64,000 bases of DNA from Pelosinus sp. GTDB lineage: Bacteria > Bacillota > Negativicutes > DSM-13327. Shown here piece by piece: positions 53,411 through 61,940 of this stretch. Numbering within the stretch: position 1 is the first letter of the stretch; every line of letters begins with the position of its first letter. Location of the stretch: the NCBI GenBank assembly GCA_029239675.1, contig JARBUM010000015.1:1-64000 (forward strand), given 5' to 3'. The position numbers and the translations under genes were made by a program. The notes under the pieces were generated by a model, which saw nothing but the letters and a program-made list of their open reading frames with translations, made no database searches and had not been told where the DNA came from.

Positions 53411-53656
53411 ATGAATAACGTATTAACCAATATCCCATTATCAACGATAGGTATAGGATCTATGTGTCAGATCGTATCCCTTAATTTACAAGGTTTACTA
53501 CGCCGTCGCATTCTCGATTTAGGTATGGTGCCAGGAACACCTGTCCAATGTATTAGGAAGAGCCCAGCGGGCGACCCTGTAGCCTATATGGTACGAGACA
53601 CCCTTATTGCTCTACGCAGGGAGGATGCTAGTCAAATTAATGTTAATCTGATGTAA
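53411..53656 (+). CDS. feoA: Ferrous iron transport protein FeoA
   Basis: An 81-residue SH3-like protein with the family pattern IGSMCQIVSLNLQG, RRRILDLGMVPGTPVQCIRK, SPAGDPVAYMVRDTLIALRR. It assists FeoB at the cytoplasmic face. The start has AAAGGAGG. It is followed 56 bp later by the FeoB GTPase gene. Confidence 0.92.
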   Translation: MNNVLTNIPLSTIGIGSMCQIVSLNLQGLLRRRILDLGMVPGTPVQCIRKSPAGDPVAYMVRDTLIALRREDASQINVNLM

Positions 53657-53712
53657 ATTAACTTACACATATATGATGTACTGAACCAACGCTATCTAGG
53701 AGGAGAATGAGA

Positions 53713-54492
53713 ATGACCAACGCTAATACTGAGGAACATCATAAACTTCTACGCGAGCATTTTGGCATTACAACCACCCCTGGGCAATTCACAGTAGCCT
53801 TAGCGGGCAATCCTAATGTAGGCAAAAGTACCGTATTTAATGCACTAACCGGCTTACACCAACACACAGGAAATTGGCCTGGAAAAACAGTTGATAATGC
53901 CCAAGGAAATTTTACTTATCTTGACCGCTCTTTTCTTATGGTAGATTTGCCTGGGACGTATTCCATCCTGGCTCATACAGTAGAAGAGCAAGTTGCCCGA
54001 GACTTTATTTGTTTTGGAAAACCAGATGCAACACTAGTTGTACTTGATGCCACATGCCTTGAACGTAATCTCAATTTGGCACTGCAAGTCATGGAAATAA
54101 CACCCCGAGTCATTGTTTGTGTCAATCTGATGGATGAAGCGGAAAAGAAAGATATTAACATAAATATATCTTTCTTACAAAAAGAATTGGGCGTACCAGT
54201 TGTCCCTACTGCCGCCCGTAATGGAAAAGGTCTTGATGACCTGCGCCAAAAATTATATGAAATGTCTACAGGTCTTTGCATAGCAGCCCCTAGACAAATT
54301 AACTATTCTCTTGAGGTAGAAAATGCGATTCAGCAACTATTACCAAAGGTATCCAGATTAATAGGCCCAAATCTAAACCCTCGATGGGTAGCACTGCGCT
54401 TATTGGACGGTGATCAGGCTTTTATCAGAAGTATCACTCATTTCCTCGACTTCGACCTCAATTTGACAAGTCTGCAGGAGGTTGCTGTATGA
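53713..54492 (+). CDS. feoB: FeoB GTPase domain as a separate protein
   Basis: A 259-residue soluble G protein equal to the N-terminal part of FeoB. G1 is GNPNVGKST, the G2 region TGNWPGKTVDNAQG, G3 DLPGTYS, G4 NLMDEA, G5-like SAAR replaced by TAARNG. The following GDI-like helices run to the end. No membrane segment. FeoB is usually one long protein; here the stop overlaps the next start by 4 bp (ATGA), which keeps the two parts coupled. The ATG at 53713 suits the AGGAGGAG site better than the ATG at 53707. Confidence 0.92.
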   Translation: MTNANTEEHHKLLREHFGITTTPGQFTVALAGNPNVGKSTVFNALTGLHQHTGNWPGKTVDNAQGNFTYLDRSFLMVDLPGTYSILAHTVEEQVARDFICFGKPDATLVVLDATCLERNLNLALQVMEITPRVIVCVNLMDEAEKKDININISFLQKELGVPVVPTAARNGKGLDDLRQKLYEMSTGLCIAAPRQINYSLEVENAIQQLLPKVSRLIGPNLNPRWVALRLLDGDQAFIRSITHFLDFDLNLTSLQEVAV

Positions 54493-55892
54493 GTACTACT
54501 ATAAAGCCTATGATCACTTTGGAAGAAATATGCATTGAGGCGGAAAAAATCCGCCTCAGTAACCCAAATGTAGGCGACAAGATTGTATCTGATATTTATG
54601 CTAATGCTGAAACAATAGCGAGGCCCGCAGTCACTAAAAAAGCAACTGAAGCTCGCCCTTGGGATCATAAATTAGACGACATATTAACCTCTCGATTATT
54701 TGGTTATCCAATCATGCTTACTTTGCTCAGTCTAATTTTCTGGATTACCATAACGGGAGCAAATATCCCTTCACAAATGATTGCCGATATTCTATTCGCT
54801 TTTCAGGATCAGCTTTTAGTATGGTTTGAATTAGCTGGAGCACCCTCATGGCTGACCGGCGTACTCGTGTTAGGTATGTATCGGGGATTGGCCTGGGTTG
54901 TGGCTGTTATGTTGCCACCCATGGCCATATTCTTTCCCTTGTTTACACTGTTAGAGGATCTTGGGTATTTGCCAAGAGTAGCCTTTAACTTAGACAATAT
55001 GTTTAAAAAATGCCATGCTTGCGGCAAACAAATTCTTACCATGTGCATGGGTTTTGGCTGTAATGCTGCTGGGATCATTGCCTGCCGTATTATTGATTCT
55101 CCTCGAGAACGATTAATTGCAGTCTTAACTAACAACTTTGTACCGTGCAATGGACGCTTCCCTACCCTAATAGCTATAGCTACCATCTTCATGGGAGGCA
55201 TGGTAATATCCGAACTCCAGATTGCAGTCGCCTCTCTCGTTGTTACTTGTTTAGTCATGTTAGGTATCCTTATAACCTTTGCTGTATCCTGGGCCTTATC
55301 TCACACCATATTAAAGGGGGAAGCCTCTTCTTTAGTGCTAGAGCTACCACCCTATCGCAAACCCCAATTCGGCGCTATTTTTTATCGTTCTCTCATTGAC
55401 CGCACCACCTTTGTCCTAAAACGAGCAATCATAATGGCAGCTCCTGCGGGTGCTATCACCTGGATACTTGCGAATATCTACATAGGAGAGCTTAGCATTG
55501 TTGGCCATCTCGCAGCCTGGCTACAGCCTCTAGGTTATGCTATTGGCCTAGATGGTTTCATTCTCTTGGCTTTTATCCTGGGTCTGCCTGCAAATGAAAT
55601 CGTTATGCCAATCCTTCTTATGTGCTATTTATCCTCTGGTCAAATGTTAGAGTTTGAAAGCCTTGAAGAATTGCAACGGATACTGATCCGTAATAACTGG
55701 ACTTGGCTAACAGCCCTTTGCACTATGTTATTTTGCCTACTCCATTGGCCTTGTACAACTACTCTTTTGTCTGCTTATAAAGAAACCGGAAGTAAAAAAT
55801 GGACATTTTTGACCTTTATCATTCCAACTACCATTGCCTTTACTGTATGCTTTTTAGTAGCACAGACAGCACGACTGCTCCATCTAGTCTAA
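54489..55892 (+). CDS. feoB: FeoB membrane domain as a separate protein
   Basis: A 467-residue membrane protein holding the FeoB pore. The N-terminal 60 residues (SDIYANAETIARPAVTK and WDHKLDDILTSRLFGYPIML) match the linker that joins G domain and pore in normal FeoB. Two Gate regions follow, with MGFGCNAAGIIACRIIDSPR and NNFVPCNGRFPTLIAIATIF, then the second at LILAFILGLPANEIVMPILL-like sequence. Cys residues in the first gate fit the metal path. It moves Fe(II) inward with FeoA and the GTPase. Confidence 0.9.
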   Translation: MSTTIKPMITLEEICIEAEKIRLSNPNVGDKIVSDIYANAETIARPAVTKKATEARPWDHKLDDILTSRLFGYPIMLTLLSLIFWITITGANIPSQMIADILFAFQDQLLVWFELAGAPSWLTGVLVLGMYRGLAWVVAVMLPPMAIFFPLFTLLEDLGYLPRVAFNLDNMFKKCHACGKQILTMCMGFGCNAAGIIACRIIDSPRERLIAVLTNNFVPCNGRFPTLIAIATIFMGGMVISELQIAVASLVVTCLVMLGILITFAVSWALSHTILKGEASSLVLELPPYRKPQFGAIFYRSLIDRTTFVLKRAIIMAAPAGAITWILANIYIGELSIVGHLAAWLQPLGYAIGLDGFILLAFILGLPANEIVMPILLMCYLSSGQMLEFESLEELQRILIRNNWTWLTALCTMLFCLLHWPCTTTLLSAYKETGSKKWTFLTFIIPTTIAFTVCFLVAQTARLLHLV

Positions 55893-55915
55893 AGAGAAAA
55901 TCGGCCAAAAACGTA

Positions 55916-55966
55916 GCTGCTCTTAACTCTGGAGTTGTAAAACCTCAGAATTAAGAGCAGCCTTTT
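55916..55966 (+). terminator. Terminator of the feo operon
   Basis: GCTGCTCTTAA pairs with TTAAGAGCAGC, closing an AT-rich inner stem, with T4 after it. Confidence 0.75.
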
Positions 55967-56035
55967 ATCGAATAAATTAAATATATTATTTACATAAAAA
56001 CTACGTTATAATAAGAATATAGAGTTAAAATTATT

Positions 56036-56467
56036 TTATTCATCCCACTGCTCTCCCTCGCTGTTGTTTACATATTCTAAAAAAAGTTGGTAACATTCTT
56101 GGTGATCCTGCATAAACTTTACAAGCAATTGAATCGATCTAATCGTATCTTTTGAAAGATAATGTTCCATAGCTTCAGCCTCTGCAGCAATATCACAATT
56201 TGCACAAATTAAAGTGAGAAATTCTTGCAGCAACTTATTTCTCTCTACCAGAAAGTTCCCCATTTTTCTTCCTTTGTCAGTCAAATTGATAATACCATAT
56301 CGTTGATAATTAATATATTGCTCAGCCTTCAATTTACGTAGCGCTCTACTCACAGAGGGTAAAGACACACTCAGCTTTCGGCTTATATCTGTAACACGCA
56401 CAATATCGTTATATAAAGAAAATCGATACAACTCTTCTAAATAATCTTCCAAACTGGGTGATAGCAT
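56036..56467 (-). CDS. DtxR/MntR-family metal-dependent regulator
   Basis: A 143-residue regulator. The N-terminal winged helix starts LSPSLEDYLEELYRFS and contains VTDISRKLSVSLPSVSRALR. The dimer/metal domain has ICANCDIAAEAEAMEHYLSK, where Cys, Glu and His occupy positions used for metal in MntR. It probably represses metal uptake genes when Fe(II) or Mn(II) is bound. The ATG at 56467 follows GGGAGGCG; the GTG of the longer frame lies before that site. It converges on the feo operon and is the natural candidate to bind the feoA palindromes. Confidence 0.88.
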   Translation of the reverse strand: MLSPSLEDYLEELYRFSLYNDIVRVTDISRKLSVSLPSVSRALRKLKAEQYINYQRYGIINLTDKGRKMGNFLVERNKLLQEFLTLICANCDIAAEAEAMEHYLSKDTIRSIQLLVKFMQDHQECYQLFLEYVNNSEGEQWDE

Positions 56468-56671
56468 TCTCGACGCCTCCCACACTCTTGGAGCCCATTA
56501 TTACTACTAATATGATCTTGCAGGAATAAAAATACCTATCTAGAATAATAGTAAATTACAAATTATACTGAAAATGTAAAATATTTTATTTTCCTCTCCA
56601 ATTTACGACATAATTTGCTCTTTACATGTGTTATCATTTCATTTTGATAAACCCTGCAAAAAAATAATTTT

Positions 56672-56755
56672 ATATTGGCAAACTTACTGAAAGGTAAGGA
56701 CGCAAAGCTATAGGGTCTAAGGATTTAAGAATCTAAGATCGCCACGCTGCATTAT
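56672..56755 (+). promoter_or_regulatory. Cyclic di-GMP-I (GEMM) riboswitch before the HD-GYP gene
   Basis: The plus strand reads GGCAAACTTACTGAAAGGTA, then AGGACGCAAAGCTATAGGG and TCTAAGG, with GATCGCCACGCTGC at the 3' side. These are the GEMM core blocks. A terminator follows at 56761-56797 and the gene starts at 56880. The ligand is made likely by the downstream c-di-GMP phosphodiesterase-type gene. Confidence 0.9.
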
Positions 56756-56760
56756 GATGT

Positions 56761-56797
56761 AAAGCTTAACTGTCATATTTGCAGTTAAGCTTTTTTA
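56761..56797 (+). terminator. Riboswitch terminator before the HD-GYP gene
   Basis: AAAGCTTAACTG pairs with CAGTTAAGCTTT and runs into T6. Confidence 0.88.
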
Positions 56798-56879
56798 GTG
56801 AGAATACTTCTTGATTATCTTTTATTATTATGTAAAATAGGCATACATTGCTAATTTATAGAGATAAGGAGCTTTCATT

Positions 56880-57947
56880 TTGCGACAAATTAAGTTAACG
56901 GAAGTACACCCAGGTATGGTATTGGCACGAAACCTTTTTAATCGAAAGGGACATATATTATTAGCCACAGGAGCTATGCTAACAGAAAATTATCTACACA
57001 AATTACGACGATTGAAAGTAAAAACCCTATTCATTCAAGACCCAAGATATGATGATATAAACATTCCAGAATATTTGTCGTTAGAAACCCAGCAACGTGC
57101 TTTATCGATATTAAATACTACTATGGAAAAAATTCACAATCGAGAAACCTTTGCCATAAATGCCATAAGTAATGTTGCATCTGATATTGTTGAAGAATTA
57201 ATTCTCCAGCCATCTGTAAGCATCCAATTAACCGGAATAGCAACCCATGATGATTACACCTTAGACCACTCCTTAAATTGTGCTATTTACACAGCTTTGT
57301 TGGCTCGTTCTTGTGATTTTACCATTCCACAAATTAAAGAAATTGCCTGTGGTGCATTGCTTCATGATGTGGGTAAAATGAAAGTGGATAAAGGGATCAT
57401 TAATAAGCCTGGCCGCTTGACAGAAAAAGAGTTTGGTATCATTAAGCAACATCCACAGTCTGGATTTAATCTATTAGTAAAAAAACGTTGGGAGCTTTCC
57501 AGTCTTGTTGCTCATATGGCTTGGCAGCATCATGAGAAAATTGACGGTACGGGATATCCAAGAGGGCTGCAAGGGGAAGAAATACTGAATTATTCCCGCT
57601 TATTAACCATCACAGATGTATATGAAGCAATTACAGGATGCCGCCCTTACCGAAAATCCATGAAACTGCAAGAGGCATATCACATTATCCATTCTGGCTT
57701 AGGAACTACTTTCGACAAGAACTATGGAGAAATCTTCTTATCTAAGATGGCACTTTACTCTCCAGGAATGGAGGTCACGTTAAATACAGGCGAAAAGGCT
57801 ATTGTCATCTCCCTTCTCGAATCTGCCCCGCAGAAACCGATTATCCGCCTTATTTCTTATCCTGATGGAACCCCCTATATGCCACCCACAGATATTAATT
57901 TAGCAAAGAACCCTCAACTTTCTATCGTAAGCACATCCCCTATTTGA
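56880..57947 (+). CDS. HD-GYP domain protein, probable c-di-GMP phosphodiesterase
   Basis: A 355-residue soluble protein. An N-terminal helper region (about residues 1-110, like DUF3391) precedes the HD-GYP domain. The metal and catalytic motifs are DDYTLDHSLNCAIYT, CGALLHDVGKMKVDKGI, KQHPQSGFNLL, HHEKIDGTGYPRGL and ITDVYEAITGCRPYR. All HD-GYP hallmark residues are present, so it should hydrolyse c-di-GMP. The start is TTG with AAGGAG upstream. A c-di-GMP riboswitch precedes it, which forms a feedback loop on its own substrate. Confidence 0.92.
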   Translation: MRQIKLTEVHPGMVLARNLFNRKGHILLATGAMLTENYLHKLRRLKVKTLFIQDPRYDDINIPEYLSLETQQRALSILNTTMEKIHNRETFAINAISNVASDIVEELILQPSVSIQLTGIATHDDYTLDHSLNCAIYTALLARSCDFTIPQIKEIACGALLHDVGKMKVDKGIINKPGRLTEKEFGIIKQHPQSGFNLLVKKRWELSSLVAHMAWQHHEKIDGTGYPRGLQGEEILNYSRLLTITDVYEAITGCRPYRKSMKLQEAYHIIHSGLGTTFDKNYGEIFLSKMALYSPGMEVTLNTGEKAIVISLLESAPQKPIIRLISYPDGTPYMPPTDINLAKNPQLSIVSTSPI

Positions 57948-57990
57948 AACTTAACCTATCCTTGTTTTACCGTAGAAACGCTAAGGGCAT

Positions 57991-58053
57991 AGTATAATAC
58001 GAAAAGAGCTAATTCTTGCATGAAGCAATAATTAGCTCTTTTCGTATTATACT
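57991..58053. terminator. Bidirectional terminator between HD-GYP and ptb
   Basis: AGTATAATACGAAAAGAGCT pairs with its complement near 58034-58053, with an inner GCAATAATT-type extension. It suits both convergent genes. Confidence 0.85.
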
Positions 58054-58074
58054 TTTAAATAGCTCTATAATAGT

Positions 58075-58974
58075 CTATTGACTATTTACTAAACAAGCCA
58101 AGGCAATGGAGTTCAGCTTTCCTTCTGGGGCTTCAGCGCGTGAGGTCATTACAATCGGATGAGTTGCTCCTAAAATAATACCTGCCATTTTACTTTTAGC
58201 AAAATATAATAAAGATTTTGCTAAAGCATTGCCTGTTTCAATATTAGGTACTACTATTAGATCAACATTACCTGCTATCTTACTATCAAGCCCTTTATGT
58301 TTAGCTGCTGCTAGACTTACCGCCACATCCAAAGCAATAGGACCTTCCACAAGACCTTTAGGTAAATCACCATGGTTACTCATCTCTACTAAGCTTTTGG
58401 CATCTAAAGTTGCAGGCATTTTTTCATTCACGACTTCATTGGCTGTCAATAACGCTACTTTCGGATCAGGTATCCCCATAGCGTGTAGTGCCAGCATAGC
58501 ATTTATCAGTATCTGCTTCTTTTCTAACAAAGTAGGTGCGATATTCATGCCACCATCAGTAATAAATAAAAGTTTTTTCTCTCCAGGAACTTCAAATGCT
58601 CCTAGATGGCTTAATAATCTTCCTGTCCTTAACCCTTTTTCTTTATGTAGTACTGCACGTAAAAACTCACTACTATTAATCAGACCTTTCATAAGCACAT
58701 GAGCCTGACCCTTCTTCACCAAGGAAACAGCTTTTAATGCAGCCTTACTATCCTCTACCTCATGTATAATTCGGGTATTGGCAGACAAGCCAACCTCTTC
58801 CATTAAAGGACGAATGAGAGAAGCATCTCCTACTAGAACAGCCTCCCCAATACCAGCATCTTGCACTAGCTTAATAGCAGCCAATACTCCTTTATCCTGG
58901 GCCACAGCCACACTAATCCTTACTAGAGAACGACTTCTAATCTCTGCTATTATCTCTTGATAATTACAATACAA
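58075..58974 (-). CDS. ptb: Phosphate butyryltransferase
   Basis: A 299-residue phosphotransacylase of the Ptb class. Typical segments are GLINSSEFLRAVLHKEKGLR, LFITDGGMNIAPTLLEKKQI, DLIVVPNIETGNALAKSLLY and GATHPIVMTSRAE. It converts butyryl-CoA (or a branched acyl-CoA) to the acyl phosphate in the cytoplasm. The start is TTG with TAGGAGG. It follows buk by 43 bp on the same strand; the pair makes ATP and acid. A phosphate acetyltransferase-like role is less likely because of the buk partner. Confidence 0.9.
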   Translation of the reverse strand: MYCNYQEIIAEIRSRSLVRISVAVAQDKGVLAAIKLVQDAGIGEAVLVGDASLIRPLMEEVGLSANTRIIHEVEDSKAALKAVSLVKKGQAHVLMKGLINSSEFLRAVLHKEKGLRTGRLLSHLGAFEVPGEKKLLFITDGGMNIAPTLLEKKQILINAMLALHAMGIPDPKVALLTANEVVNEKMPATLDAKSLVEMSNHGDLPKGLVEGPIALDVAVSLAAAKHKGLDSKIAGNVDLIVVPNIETGNALAKSLLYFAKSKMAGIILGATHPIVMTSRAEAPEGKLNSIALACLVNSQ

Positions 58975-59017
58975 AGAAATTACCTCCTACTGCGAGCCTT
59001 TTCTTTTTGTAAGAATT

Positions 59018-60100
59018 CTAATAGAGCAGTGCCTCTTCTTGACCTTTAAGTACTCTAATAACCCCAAGTGCCAATGCCTCCAGTTCTTCTTCCCCTGGAA
59101 CTACAATTATAGGAGCAATAAATTGTACTCGTTTTTTTATTTCATTGACAATACGTTCTGAATAAGCAACGCCTCCTGTTAAAATAATACATTCTACATT
59201 ACCTGATAACACAGTTGCCATACCTCCAATTTCCTTTGCCACTTGATAGGAAAATGCCTCTAATACGATGCGGGCTTGTACATTGCCACTGTCTGCCATG
59301 GCATAAGCTTCTCGAATATCCGTTGTACCAAGATAGGCATATATCCCACCTTTATGATTGAGTATTTCTTTTAATTCATCAAAGGTATATTTATCTGAAA
59401 AAGCGAGTCTTAAAAACTGCCCGATTGGCAGTCCGCCACATCGATCAGGAGAAAGAGGCCCTTCCTCTTTCGCATTATTTACATCAATCATTTTACCCTT
59501 TTTATGAGGTGTTATAGAAACTCCAGTCCCCAAATGAGCTACAATTAGATTCATTTCATCATAAGATTTCCCCAATTGGTTTGCAACTTTACGAGCTACA
59601 GCTTTGCTGTTTAAGGCATGGGACACGCTGTTTCTTGGTAAATCAGGTAAACCGGATATTCTGGCTACAGGTTCCATCTCATCTACGGAAACAGGATCTA
59701 CAATATAAGAGGGAATCTTTAGTATTTCACCTAGACCATAAGCCATTACAGCTCCTAAATTAGAAGCATGTTCACCTCTCCTGGCTTCTCTTAAGTCATC
59801 AACCATCTCTTGGGTAATACCATAGGTTCCACTTTTAAGGGGCTTCAGTATTCCCCCGCGGGCTACAATCGCTTTGAATGTTAAAAGGTCAATATTTTCT
59901 AACGACAATTGCTGTAAAATGAGTCGCAAGCGGTATTCATACTGATCTATCACTTTTACAAACATACTGGTATCCTCTACAGAATGTTCTATTGTCCTTT
60001 TCAAGACTAGGATCTCTCCGTCATATACAGCAAATTTTGTAGAAGTCCCTCCTGGATTTATCACCAAGATTCTGTTCAATAAAGAGTAATTTGTAGCCAT
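59018..60100 (-). CDS. buk: Butyrate kinase
   Basis: A 360-residue acetokinase-family enzyme: ILVINPGGTSTKFAVYDGE at the start (phosphate loop), NSVSHALNSKAVARKVANQL, VAHLGTGVSITPHKKGKMID and CIILTGGVAYSERIVNEIKK. It makes ATP from the acyl phosphate supplied by Ptb. The start has AAGGAG. It is the first gene of buk-ptb. A branched-chain fatty acid kinase is the close alternative. Confidence 0.92.
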   Translation of the reverse strand: MATNYSLLNRILVINPGGTSTKFAVYDGEILVLKRTIEHSVEDTSMFVKVIDQYEYRLRLILQQLSLENIDLLTFKAIVARGGILKPLKSGTYGITQEMVDDLREARRGEHASNLGAVMAYGLGEILKIPSYIVDPVSVDEMEPVARISGLPDLPRNSVSHALNSKAVARKVANQLGKSYDEMNLIVAHLGTGVSITPHKKGKMIDVNNAKEEGPLSPDRCGGLPIGQFLRLAFSDKYTFDELKEILNHKGGIYAYLGTTDIREAYAMADSGNVQARIVLEAFSYQVAKEIGGMATVLSGNVECIILTGGVAYSERIVNEIKKRVQFIAPIIVVPGEEELEALALGVIRVLKGQEEALLY

Positions 60101-60250
60101 TATGCCCCAATCTCCTTCTCAATTTAAAATATATTAATTTTCAGAATATTTACATATTGCTTATTTACTTCTTCTTTTCGAAAATATCCTGCATAATAAT
60201 ATATTCTTATAGGAAATATCTTTATGTATTAATCTTTAAAAAAACAAAAA

Positions 60251-60276
60251 AGCAGACAGGTCTTCCCTGTCTGCTT
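60251..60276 (-). terminator. Terminator of lysA
   Basis: AAGCAGACAGGG pairs with CCTGTCTGCTT, then T6 on the minus strand. Confidence 0.88.
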
Positions 60277-60292
60277 AAAATATGATTTACGC

Positions 60293-61576
60293 TTATTTTT
60301 TAGTTGCTGCTGCTAACTTCACTTCACTTCTATCAAACTCCAACGTAGCAAAATAATCCGCAATTGTTTCTGCACGTCGAATCATTTGGACTGACCCCTC
60401 TGGTTTCAGTAGCAATTCGGCAGAACGCAATTTTCCGTTATAATTAAAACCCATTGCATGTCCATGGGCACCTGCGTCATGCAACACAACAATATCACCT
60501 ATGTCAGTACGGGGTAAACTGCGATCAATGGCAAATTTATCATTATTTTCGCACAAAGAGCCTGTTACATCGTACACATGGTCAAGAGGCAAAGTTTCTT
60601 TTCCCACAACGGTAATGTGATGATAAGAACCATACAAGGCCGGACGCATTAAATTTGCCATACATGCATCAAGACCAACATAATTTTTATAAATTTCTTT
60701 CTTATGAAGTACGGTAGAAACTAAATAGCCGAAAGGCCCTGTAATCATTCTACCGCATTCCATAGTAATTTTTAGAGGATGCAGCCCATTTGCCACAATT
60801 TTTTCTTCATAGACTTTACGCACGCCTTGGCTGACAGCATCCAGATCCACTGCCTGTTGCTCTGGGCGATAAGGAATACCAATACCACCACCCAAATCAA
60901 TCATCTCAATACGTATACCTAGTTTTTGATATACTTCCAAAACTAGGTCAAACATCATGGCAGCAGTAGCTACAAAACTATCAGGATTCAGTTCATTGGA
61001 AATTACCATCGTATGCAAAGCAAATCGTTTTACTCCCTTACTTTGGGTAATTCTATAAGCCTCAAGAATTTGTTCTCGTGTTAAGCCATATTTTGCTTCT
61101 TCAGGATAACCGATAATGTCGTTACCGCCTTCCAATAAAGGACCAGGATTATAGCGAAAAGAAATAATTTCAGGCAATCCTACATGTTTTTCCAGGTATT
61201 CGATATGACTAATATCATCTAGGTTAATGATAGCCCCCATGTCTTTGGCTGCTTGATATTCTTCTGCTGGAGTATCATTAGAAGAAAAAACAATTTCTTC
61301 TCCCACAATTCCGGCTTGCTTGGATAACATCAGTTCTGGCAAAGAGCTGCAGTCAGCGCCAATGCCTTCCTCCCGCAATATTTTTAAAATATGAGGATTA
61401 GGAGTAGCTTTTACAGCAAAATACTCTTTAAACCCTGGCGCCCAGGAAAAAGCTGCTAATAACTTACGAGCATTGTCCCGAATGGCCTGCTCATCATAGA
61501 TATGAAAAGGAGTAGGATAATGCTCAATAATTCCCTCAAGCTCAACTTTAGTAAATGGTAATGTTTTCTCTGCCAT
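60293..61576 (-). CDS. lysA: Diaminopimelate decarboxylase-type PLP enzyme
   Basis: A 427-residue fold type III PLP decarboxylase. The PLP lysine lies in EYFAVKATPNPHILK. Further motifs are ALHTMVISNELNPD, DLGGGIGIPY, ITMECGRMITGP, TGSLCENNDKF and GAHGHAMGFNYNGK. It should release CO2 from meso-diaminopimelate to give lysine. The GAHGHAM segment differs from the common GAY of LysA, so it belongs to a divergent LysA branch. A lysine riboswitch directly upstream supports the lysine role. Confidence 0.85.
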   Translation of the reverse strand: MAEKTLPFTKVELEGIIEHYPTPFHIYDEQAIRDNARKLLAAFSWAPGFKEYFAVKATPNPHILKILREEGIGADCSSLPELMLSKQAGIVGEEIVFSSNDTPAEEYQAAKDMGAIINLDDISHIEYLEKHVGLPEIISFRYNPGPLLEGGNDIIGYPEEAKYGLTREQILEAYRITQSKGVKRFALHTMVISNELNPDSFVATAAMMFDLVLEVYQKLGIRIEMIDLGGGIGIPYRPEQQAVDLDAVSQGVRKVYEEKIVANGLHPLKITMECGRMITGPFGYLVSTVLHKKEIYKNYVGLDACMANLMRPALYGSYHHITVVGKETLPLDHVYDVTGSLCENNDKFAIDRSLPRTDIGDIVVLHDAGAHGHAMGFNYNGKLRSAELLLKPEGSVQMIRRAETIADYFATLEFDRSEVKLAAATKK

Positions 61577-61620
61577 AATAATGTGTACCTCCTGAATTGT
61601 TTATTATAGTATGTGAAACT

Positions 61621-61655
61621 AAAAGCGGTTTGCGGGAACTATCCCGCAAACCGCT
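61621..61655 (-). terminator. Lysine riboswitch terminator before lysA
   Basis: On the minus strand AGCGGTTTGCGGGAT pairs with ATCCCGCAAACCGCT-type sequence and ends in TTTT. Confidence 0.88.
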
Positions 61656-61684
61656 ATAAGAATTCAAATTATCTCACAATCAGT

Positions 61685-61855
61685 AATGCAGATAGCACTC
61701 CATCCAAATTTGGATGACAGTCTTGCACTTATTCAATACAAAACCAATAAACGGATTTTGCCAAACCCCTTTTACTTCGGCGGTTACTCCTTTTTGTATC
61801 TTTCATCGTTGGCCTCTCAAGATACATATTCCTAATATACCGCGCCTCTATCTTT
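61685..61855 (-). promoter_or_regulatory. Lysine riboswitch (L box)
   Basis: The minus strand has the L-box blocks in order: AGATAGAGGCGCGG, CTTGAGAGGCCAACGATGAA, a run with AACCGCCGAAG, a GGTTTGGCAAAA stem and GACTGTCAT...ATGGAGTGCTATC at the 3' side. A terminator and lysA follow. Lysine should reduce lysA transcription. Confidence 0.92.
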
Positions 61856-61940
61856 CAATATTATCTTATCATTTTTATAAGTATAGACTAATCTAGTTTG
61901 TCATGTCAACTCTTATTCTATTCTTTTTCCTGCTTTGTTT

